Shown: positions 47,072-54,649 of the stretch, piece by piece
How positions within the stretch are numbered: position 1 is the first letter of the stretch
Layout of the letters: every line of letters begins with the position of its first letter
Assembly (NCBI GenBank): GCA_027943245.1
Contig: JANDJZ010000333.1
Span: forward strand, 1 to 54,649
DNA: 54,649 nucleotides
Direction: 5' to 3'
Origin: Acanthamoeba sp. SK_2022b
Taxonomy: Eukaryota; Discosea; Longamoebia; Acanthamoebidae
The notes under the pieces: model-generated
What the model was told of the DNA's origin: nothing
The model's database searches: none
The model's input: the letters and a program-made list of their open reading frames with translations, nothing else
Position numbers and translations under genes: made by a program

Positions 47072-48376
47072 CAAAAGGGCTTTGGTAGGTCTTGAGTGTG
47101 GTTTGACTTGCTTGAGGTGGAGAGAAAACTGAAATCAGGGACTGTTCGAACGCTTAAGAAGCTGCCGATACGTTTGATTGTCATTGGTTACAAGCGTGTT
47201 TGCCCTGTGATTGAGCGTCAACGAGTACGAAGGGAAAACAGAAATCTGGTTCGACATTGGAGGACTTGTAGAACCATGCGAATTTTTCGAGCGGTTAACA
47301 TGCAATCCTTTTTTGAGCCATGTATCTCCTGGCCAGACGTGCCTCTCTGCTGCTCTGCTGCATCCTCTGTATGTGACCTGGGAGCGTAGAGAATCAAGCG
47401 CAGGCCTGTCGAAGGAAAGAAGCAGCGCCACGCTCAACAAGAGAGTGATAGTGCCCGCCAATGAGCCAAGCCTGTGCTCAGGAGGACAACAGGTTCTTTG
47501 GTACCGCCGCGCTTTGCGCGCCATGCCAGTAGCCAAGGGTGAGCAGGGGAGGGTCAGAGCACCAAAAATACCTCTTTTCTTGGGCGAGCAGATTGGTATC
47601 GATCTAACTGCTTAGATCTTCCGTGCCCACTCGCAATTGCAGGAAAACTTGACCGTGTGAAGTGGAATGGAAAGAGTGGAGCTCATTGTCCCTTTCATCG
47701 TCACCAAAACAACAGAATAAAACTAACTACACCTCCATTCATACCCCAACTCAACCTGCGTTGATGCGACTATCCTCAACCTCTCTGGAAAACCACCAAC
47801 TGCCTACCTAGTCCACCAGGCCACCACAGGTGAGCGGGTGGTGTGACCTGAGAGCATGTTTCTCAAAGGCGCCTCAAAAAGCGAAGTTACTGTCAGGGAC
47901 TAAAGCCAAAGGCCTGGTAGAGCTACACCTCGCTGAAGTTTCTGCGTTGTAGACTGCGGATGTAGGGTTATACTAGGCCGCTTAAAACTGTGCAAAAAGA
48001 AAAATGGATGCAATGTAACTCCACCAGGAAAATGTTGTTTTCCTACAATTCTGGAATTGAATTCGGTGGAAATGGCGCATTTCCTTCAATTTCGGCGTGG
48101 GGGCGTCAGACGACCCGTGCGAAGCCTACAAAGTGAGGGTACTAGGCCTTCTTCTTCAACATATCGTGCGTACGCCACCCTTTTATGAGATTTGGCTACA
48201 CGGAAAAACTCCGAGGCTTGTTGCAGGCCAGCAGATGAGGAATGTAACGCGCATTCCAGTCCATGCGGTCCCATAATGGTCTCTCGCGTTTCTCGCCACG
48301 CCTTTATAGAGCCCCCCAACCTGTAAAATGAGGGCAAGAGGTAGAGGGCATGCTAATGATGAGAAACCATGGGCAA

Positions 48377-48473
48377 GGGAGCTTACCACCCGCTGCATAC
48401 CATACCGCCCGGAGCAGTAAATCCCCCCAGGGAGCTTACCACCTCGCGAGACGTCCCGAGAGCAGTAAATCCC
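48377..48473. repeat. Direct repeat, 53-nt period
   Basis: gggagcttaccacc at 48377-48390 recurs at 48430-48443, and gagcagtaaatccc closes both units. Central parts differ. Confidence 0.75.
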
Positions 48474-48924
48474 ACTTCGGAAGATCCCCTCTACCTCGAC
48501 TTTTTTGTCTCTTCCTCCGTCCTTGGTCCGACCTTTTGCTTCTTCTTGCAGGAAGAAGAAGCTTCAAAAGTTGGTACCAAGGAAGGAGGGTACGAGCGCA
48601 TGAACTTGGCCGCTGTGAGCTCGTGTAGCGACTCTTATCGCACAACCTTGTCTTCTTCTTGCTGCTGCCCTCCGTCCATCCTTGGAACTTTCTCCACCCA
48701 CGCGTCCCCACTGAAGCATCCCCAGCTCACCTAGCGATTGAAGGAAGCTACCCACAAACATGGCCAGCAACTTGAAGAACCACCTGAAGTCGTCCTAACA
48801 CAAAACCCGAGCGTCCTTACCCTGTCATACGGGGAGTGCTCTGGCGCAAGCGCAGACGCGGTGCCAGAGCGCAGGCGGTCCTCGCGCCAAACCGGAATGG
48901 ATGCTGCTCCTCATAAAAGTATAA

Positions 48925-48997
48925 GCCGTTGTAGCTCAGTCGGTAGAGCGCCAGACTTTTAATCTGGTGGCCGTGGGTTCGAGCCCCACCAATGGCG
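48925..48997 (+). tRNA. tRNA-Lys (anticodon UUU)
   Basis: A 73-nt cloverleaf without intron. Acceptor gccgttg pairs with caatggc (one G-U), discriminator g. D-arm agctcagtcggtagagc, anticodon stem ccaga/tctgg with loop ctTTTaa (anticodon 48958-48960), five-base variable loop, T-arm gtggg-ttcgagc-cccac. Internal A box (tagctcagtcgg) and B box (ggttcgagccc) are intact. CCA is not encoded, as expected for a nuclear gene. The DUS3 stop is about 110 nt away on the other strand. Confidence 0.96.
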
Positions 48998-49104
48998 ATA
49001 CATCTGTTTTGTTTGTATCGAGGTGCTGCCCTGCGCTTGATCATCACGCCAAGAGGGAAGGAACGACGGGTCGAATGGGCGCAAAGAGCTCTCGTTTCGA
49101 TTTT

Positions 49105-50040
49105 TTACCCTTCAATACTCGAATTGTAGGCATTGGACTTGTGTTTCGGCGTGAAGGTGAAGCCCTCGGGCACGGGACCCAGCAGCATCTCGCTGATCGC
49201 CACCCAGTCTAGGAATGCAAGCGAGACACACATCAGCAAGCTGTGGCTGCAAGAAGCGGGAGGGGGGGATTGGTACCGTTGACAACAGGAGAAGCGAGCA
49301 GGGTCTCGAGGTCGCTGCGGCCGAAGAACGGAGGCGGCCTTTGGTGCAGCTTCGGCGGCATGACCTCGAGGAGCCCGATAGGCACGTAGCGGTGGAGGAA
49401 GGACAGCCATTGAAGCAAGAACTCGCGAGTCGTCGCCACGCCCTAGAGGTGGCCACAGCGGGAACGCAACGTGAGCCGGGCGTGGCCCCGAGTTGTGAGC
49501 GGGATGAAGGGGGGAGGGCACCTGGTCGTCGGAGCCCCAGTGCATGAGCCCAAAGCCGACAAACTTCTTGAGGAGGTCGAACCGCTCCGTGGCCGAGATG
49601 TCCCAGTCCCTGTCGGTGGTCGGGTGGGGTGAGTTCGCGACAACAACACGAAATGGGTGGGGGGACAGCAACAGTGGGGGAATGCGTGCGCGCGTACCTG
49701 TTCTCCTTGATCTCGGTGAACACCCAGGGCTTGATGAGCGCTCCGCGGGCGACCATGATCGTTGACACACCGGCCGCCTTGGCCTCGGCCGCCTGCTGCG
49801 GTCCGTAGATGTCACCGTTGCCTGTCGTACACCACAGACGCGCCGTGATGTGATGTGATGTGAGCCCCTCGGGTCTCCTTCCCAGCGTGCGCACGGCAAC
49901 TCGTGATGGGGTTGTGAGGAGAGGCGCACCGATGATGGGGATGGGCGAGACCTCTGCGCACTGGCGGATGTAACTCCAGTCGGCCTCCCTCGAGTAGCGC
50001 TGCAAACGAGACCTGCCGTGCAGCTGTTGCGTGCGTTTAG

Positions 50041-50102
<62 letters not shown>

Positions 50103-51581
50103 AGGAGGAAGGAGGAGACGTACAGTGACGGCGTCGGCGCCCCACTCGCGCAGGAGGGGGATAAGCTTGTGGGCGTTCGGAGCCTTCTCGTCCTTTCCCG
50201 TACGGATCTGTAGTGTTGAGCTTTTGGTCAGCACCGAAAAGACCCGTGCGTGATTGGGGCACGGAGCCCCGCGAGGAGGAGTAATGAGGAGCGGTGGGCG
50301 GGAAGGGCCACCTTGACGGTCAGCGAGCACGAGAGGACGGTGGCCATGCCCCGCACGATTCCCTCCAGCCTTCGGGGACGATCCAAGAGCGCCGAACCCG
50401 CGCCCCTGGGTTGACGGCCACGGCGCGTGGTTAGCACGAAGACAAGTGACGAGTCGATCGAACTTGGGGAGGGGTGGGAGAGGAGGGGGCGACGACTTAC
50501 TTGTTGACGATGAGGTCGATGGGGCAGCCGCAGTTGATGTCCACAAAGTCGACCGAAATGGTTTCGTCCAGAAGCTGACCGCACTTGGTCAGGTGATCCG
50601 GATGCGGTCCGCACAGCTGTTGGCCGCGAATCGGGTGAGCAAGACTAGAAATATAATATGAAATTATAATAAAATAAAATAATAAAATAAAATAAAATAT
50701 AAGGAGGGCCGGCCAAAGAATGAACGCAACACCTGCACTCCAAAGATGTCCTCCGACGGGTGGCGCCTCAGCAGCGCCCACTCCGATGGTTGGCCCTGCA
50801 GAGACGGCGCATTTTGTTGGTTAGCGCTTGGTTGGTTGGCTGTGTACGCGTGCGCGGCGTACCTGCAGCAGGTTCTCGGCGAGAGCCATTTCGCCGCAGG
50901 TGATGTCTGCGCCCAATGTTTTGCAGATCCTGGCATTGAGAGAGAAGTCGACAGACAATCACCAAGTCAGATCGCACGACCGAAGCCACACCATCGTATC
51001 GCCCCAGTGGCTGGGCTGCGTGCGCACCTACGGAAGGGGAGGTTGCCCAGCGTTGTGAGCGGAGCGAGATAGAGCTTGTCGTTCCAGTCGATCTGAACGC
51101 GCGCGACGTGGTCAGCACGGGAGGCTCCCCTCGGAGACAGCAGGCGCGCATGAGGCGCACCTTCTTCTTTTCCACCTGCCTCAACGGCGTTTCCACGAAC
51201 TCAAGCCTCTGCTCGACCTTGATTCTCCTCTCCTCGTCGTCCTTCTCCTTCTTCGGCTCCTCTTCCATTTTCTCGGTGTTGGCGCCTGCCTCGGTCTCGC
51301 CCCTCTTCTCCCCCTCCACCTCCTTGCCCTTATCCCCCGCTTGCTCCGCCGCCTGCGCGTTGCCCGCGGGCGCGTCGCCGCCCGCCGACGCCGGCTGGCC
51401 CTCTCGTTCGGCGACGGGCACGTTGTTCTCCTGCACGCGCTGCTTCGTCTCGCGGGTCCACTGGCGCAGGTAGGGCACCGCGCGCGAGTAGTCGTACTGC
51501 CTCTTTCGCAGCTTGACCTGCACGTCCTTGTCGAGGAAGTTGAGCGGCTCGGGGTGAGGCTGCGATGCCAACTGTTGTTGA

Positions 51582-51645
<64 letters not shown>

Positions 51646-52560
51646 ATGAAGAAAGCCGGTCAGTCGTATGAACAGGAGGGGAGGGGGCATTGGGAAGGGA
51701 GCGTGCCTCTTCGTTGATGACGTTTCTGTTGTCCTTGATGTGAGCAGACCCGAAGCGGCACACGAGGCCATACTTGCAACGACCTGCAGTAATCGACGTA
51801 GCCGTGCGTTTGAGCGGTGATGGTGATGGTGATGGTGATGGTGATGGTGATGGTGATGGTGATGGTGATGGTGATGGTGATGGTGATGGTGATGGTGATG
51901 GTGATGGTGATGGTGATGGTGATGGTCGTCAGAAGAGTTTGATGAGATATCAGCCGGTTGCTCTTGCGAGAGAGCGACGGGTGTACCGGTCTCCTCGAAC
52001 AGAGGGCACCTGTCGGAGATATCGGCCGGCTTGGCGGCCAGGAAGGCTGCCACGTCATGGGCAAACTTGCACCTGGACAAGGAGGGATAGGGGCAGGGGC
52101 AGGGGCAAGGGCACACGACGGTCAGCAGCGACGGCCAACGAAGAGCAGAGCGTTGAGTTTGGCGGCTGACGAGAGAGGGGGCGTTCAGCGGCAGTTTACC
52201 TGTCGCCGTGGGGACATGTCCTGCCTTCGGCGATGGCGAAGCAGAGCTTGTCCTTGCTCAGGGCCAGTCTGTCCTTCCGCCGCTTCTCCTTTTCCTTGAC
52301 CCTCTGTCGCTTGGACAGCGGTTGGCCCTGTCCATAGGTCAACGTGCACCACACCACGCCGATGTGAGCGTGCCAGCCCTGGAGTGCATGGCCTCTTGCG
52401 CGCTGTCTTCCGGCACCACAGGTGGTGAGGTCGCCCTTGCCTTCAGTTCTTCGCCGCTTCGCTTCCTGTCGCCTTCGCCCTCGCCCTCGCCATCGGCATC
52501 AGCGCTCTCTTCCTTCTTCTTGATGGCACGAAGGTATCTTTCCGGAATGCGTGGTTGCAT
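49105..52560 (-). CDS. tRNA-dihydrouridine(47) synthase DUS3
   Basis: About 14 exons. Two CCCH fingers open the protein: [20 protein letters not shown] and [22 protein letters not shown]; the second is built by splicing out an intron with the GATGGT repeat. After a charged linker comes the FMN-barrel: [53 protein letters not shown] (catalytic Cys loop), [42 protein letters not shown] and [19 protein letters not shown], up to [22 protein letters not shown]3 reduces U47 of tRNA with FMN and NADPH. The start at [18 protein letters not shown] is inferred; an upstream 53-codon open exon (52791-52633) cannot be joined in phase. The exon NEE|LASQ needs a GC donor. The exon 1 donor is uncertain. Confidence 0.9.
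50043..50100. repeat. (GT)n microsatellite in DUS3 intron
   Basis: About 29 GT units on the plus strand, CA on the sense strand, inside the intron before the [10 protein letters not shown] exon. Not coding. Confidence 0.95.
51573..51643. repeat. (GTT)n tract in DUS3 GC-AG intron
   Basis: About 23 GTT triplets (CAA on the sense strand) end next to the acceptor CAACAG|TTGGCA. A frame of poly-Asn through it is an artefact. Confidence 0.92.
51819..51926. repeat. (GATGGT)n hexanucleotide tract in DUS3 intron
   Basis: About 18 copies of gatggt on the plus strand, read CAT CAC on the sense strand. Removing the intron GTACACCC...CTGCAG rejoins the zinc finger as [12 protein letters not shown], so the long poly-His frame is not translated in the normal product. 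Confidence 0.9.
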
Positions 52561-53096
52561 AAATCTCCAACAAAATGCAATAAAAAGGGAAAAGAGTGAT
52601 TGAAGGAGGAGGGCAAGTTACTGCACGCTTACGGCCAGATCTCCGCTTTCGTTGCGCTTGAGCAGCGCAGCTTGGGCATCCTCCGTCGAAGGAACGGCGA
52701 ATGAGATCGACGTCGAGCTCGGGAGTGGCCTCAACCGTGACGTAATCACGGGCGTGGTGCCTTCCGAACTCGTAGCTGTGGGCGCTTCCATACGGCAAGA
52801 TGTGAGATGCAATGCCAATGGCCAGCAGGCCGGTTTTTTCTGAGACCGATAAACGTGACGTGTCATCGTGACGTCACGCTGACGTGGACACCCAGCGATG
52901 CCGGAAGTTCACGTGTTGTCGATGTTGTGTGAATCAAATCGAATTTCAAAATCTGATTTGCTTTGAATAGCGATTGGCGAAATGTGGCAGGCCCACAAAA
53001 CGGAAAAATCGAGGTTCCCACAAGGGAGCACGTAAGCGTTGGTACAGCGCGTAGTCTCATCTTTTTGATCGATTCGAGCTGCAACTGAAGCACAAG
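52561..53096. promoter_or_regulatory. Divergent spacer, DUS3 / catalase
   Basis: 536 nt between head-to-head genes. It holds an open 53-codon exon-like frame on the minus strand (52791-52633, ending at a GTAAGC donor) that may be 5' leader of DUS3. A run of three tgacg-type strings (cgtgacgtgtcatcgtgacgt near 52854) lies upstream of catalase and could bind bZIP factors. Confidence 0.4.
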
Positions 53097-54649
53097 ATGG
53101 CGCAGAGACCCCTTTTCACTACCGACCACGGTTCGCCTGTGCACGATGATAACAACAGCCTGAGCGCTGGTCCCGATGGACCGCTCCTGCTTCAGGACTA
53201 CCAGCTCGTTGATAAGCTGGCCCATTTCGATCGCGAGAGGATTCCTGAGCGCGTGGTCCACGCTAAGGGTGCTGGTGCCCACGGTTACTTCGAGGTCACC
53301 CACGACATCAGCAAGTACTGCAAGGCCAAGTTCCTCAACCGCGTGGGCAAGAGGACCCCCATTTTCACCCGATTCTCGACCGTCGGTGGCGAGAAGGGCT
53401 CAGCTGATACCGCTCGTGATCCTCGCGGCTTTGCCGTTAAGTTCTACACTGAGGAGGGCAACTGGGACATGACTGGCAACAACACGCCCGTCTTCTTCTT
53501 GCGCGACCCCTCCAAGTTCCCTGGTGCGCTTTCATCCCTCTATCCTCGAGATATACTTTTTAATAAGCGCATCTCATTTCTACGTTGTTCTACAAGAAAC
53601 CAATTTATTGCAGCTTGGGTTATCTTCATGCTTAACACATTTCTATTGGTGTAAATGTGTCTCCAAAATTAGATTTCATCCACACGCAGAAGAGGAACCC
53701 TCAGACCAACCTCAGGGATGCCAACATGTTCTGGGACTTCCTGTCGCTCACTCCCGAGAGCCTTCACCAGGTCACCATCCTGTTCTCCGACCGTGGTATC
53801 CCCAAGGACTACCGCCACATGAACGGCTACTCGAGCCACACCTTCAAGCTCGTCAACAAGGAGGGCAAGCAGTACTGGGTCAAGTTCCACTTCAAGACCG
53901 AGCAGGGCGTCGAGAACCTCACCCAGGAGGAGGGCGACCGCATCGCCGGCGAGAACCCCGACCACGCCACTGAGGACCTCTTCAACGCCATCGCCAAGGG
54001 TACTCTACCCTCCCACCGCTCCCCACTCCGCCGCTCGCCTCTCGCGTGCCTCGCAGCTAACCCCGAGGGGCCTCGGCAGGCGACTTCCCCGCGTGGAGGG
54101 CGTTCATCCAGGTGATGGAGTACGAGGACGCGTGGAAGTACCGCTTCAACCCGTTCGACGTCACCAAGGTGTGGTCGCACAAGGACTACCCGCTCATCCC
54201 CTTCGGCCGTCTCGTGCTCAACCGCAACCCCGAGAACTACTTTGCCGAGGTCGAGCAGTCGGCCTTCTCGCCCGCCTCGCTCATCCCCGGCATCGAGCCG
54301 TCGCTCGACAAGATGCTCCAGGGCCGTCTGTTCTCCTACAACGACACCCACCGCCACCGCCTGGGCCCCAACTACCTCCAGATCCCCATCAACGCGCCCT
54401 TCGCCACCAAGGTCCGCAACCAGGAGAGGGACGGCGCCATGACCGTCAACGGCAACCAGGGCAGCGCCCCCAACTACTTCCCCAACAGCGTGGAGGGCAG
54501 CCCCGCCACCTGCCCGCAGACGCTCGACACCCACCCGTTCGACGTGAGCGGCCCCGTCGGCAGGCACCGCCCCAACCACCCCAACGACGACTTTGTCCAG
54601 CCGGGCAACCTCTACCGCAACGTCATGACCCCCGAGCAGAGGACCAGGC
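53097..54649 (+). CDS. Catalase, haem-type (3' end outside window)
   Basis: Three exons are seen (53097-53523, 53673-53999, 54080 to the window end), about 442 residues. The catalytic His lies in [17 protein letters not shown], the Asn in [18 protein letters not shown], and the haem-ligand Tyr in [35 protein letters not shown] and [20 protein letters not shown] are also conserved. This is a small-subunit monofunctional catalase that breaks down H2O2, normally in peroxisomes. Codons are strongly GC-ending and regular, as in highly expressed genes. The remaining C-terminus, where a peroxisome signal would be, is not in the window. Confidence 0.96.

Larger units (their letters stand above)
46156..48924. 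other. Gene-poor stretch with diverged repeats
   Basis: No convincing gene over 2.8 kb. Frames such as that at 47096-47389 have no motif, no paired splice sites and no codon pattern like the neighbours. The region holds the two direct repeats listed separately, and is AT-richer near 46500 and 47950-48060. Decayed element or regulatory sequence are both possible. Confidence 0.4.

Noticed and set aside
48925..49110. Functional link between tRNA-Lys(UUU) and the adjacent DUS3 gene
   Set aside because: DUS3 acts on U47 of many tRNAs; this tRNA has C at the matching variable-loop position, so nearness is probably chance.
51181..52116. Open minus-strand frame with a poly-His run and a poly-Asn run
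   Set aside because: Both runs come from intronic GATGGT and GTT repeats. Splicing them out rebuilds a conserved CCCH finger and the DUS3 linker.
52633..52791. 53-codon exon as the DUS3 N-terminus
   Set aside because: It ends in phase 0, but the next exon would then hit a stop; only an ATG within that next exon gives the DUS3 frame. It may be untranslated leader.

Overview
The window is eukaryotic nuclear DNA. Exons are GC-rich, genes are closely packed on both strands, and most genes are cut by many short introns of about 50-120 nt. The 5' splice sites are often GTACG or GTGCG. The gene set suggests a free-living amoebozoan, most likely Acanthamoeba or a close relative: GH25 lysozymes of the amoeba/nematode type, Ras and Rab GTPases, a Costars-LIM protein and a TKL-like kinase remnant. 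The genus is inferred from style and gene content, not from a search. Coding models were built by hand by joining exons so that phase, splice dinucleotides and family alignments agree.

Layout. 1-5.2 kb: the start of a polytopic membrane protein (-), a Ras GTPase (-), a Costars+LIM protein (+) and a small membrane protein (-). 5.5-12.3 kb: a helical membrane protein (+), IST1 (-) head-to-head with an SLC35B1-type transporter (+), and a GDSL phospholipase B (+) followed by a 25-bp perfect inverted repeat. 12.7-22.5 kb: a C9orf85 homologue (-), a type II glycosyltransferase-like protein (-), SRP14 (+), a two-RRM protein (-), a Rab7-like GTPase with an N-terminal acylation motif (-) and a LicD/fukutin-type protein (-). 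22.6-28.3 kb: three GH25 lysozymes (two recent tandem copies on -, one divergent on +) and a CE2/SGNH esterase (+), a compact set suited to digesting bacterial walls. 28.4-39.5 kb: ENY2 (-), a tail-anchored protein (-), a 162-bp tandem duplication, a decayed protein kinase (+), a large Sel1-repeat protein (-), a secreted Cys-rich protein (-) and a multi-exon protein of unknown role (+). 39.6-54.6 kb: a ubiquitin-like protein (-), MUS81 (+), an ArfGAP2/3-type protein (+), a 2.8-kb gene-poor stretch with diverged repeats, tRNA-Lys(UUU), DUS3 (-) and a catalase cut by the window end (+).

There is no operon logic. Shared themes are membrane traffic (Ras, IST1, Rab, ArfGAP, SRP14, tail-anchored protein) and prey digestion or glycan handling (GH25 trio, CE2 esterase, PLB, LicD, glycosyltransferase). 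The strongest unusual signals are a Rab7-like protein that seems to have swapped C-terminal prenylation for N-terminal acylation, donor-proximal (CT)n tracts on the sense strand of at least ten introns in five genes, GC-AG introns with a shared donor context, intron presence/absence between near-identical lysozyme copies, and the Costars-LIM fusion.
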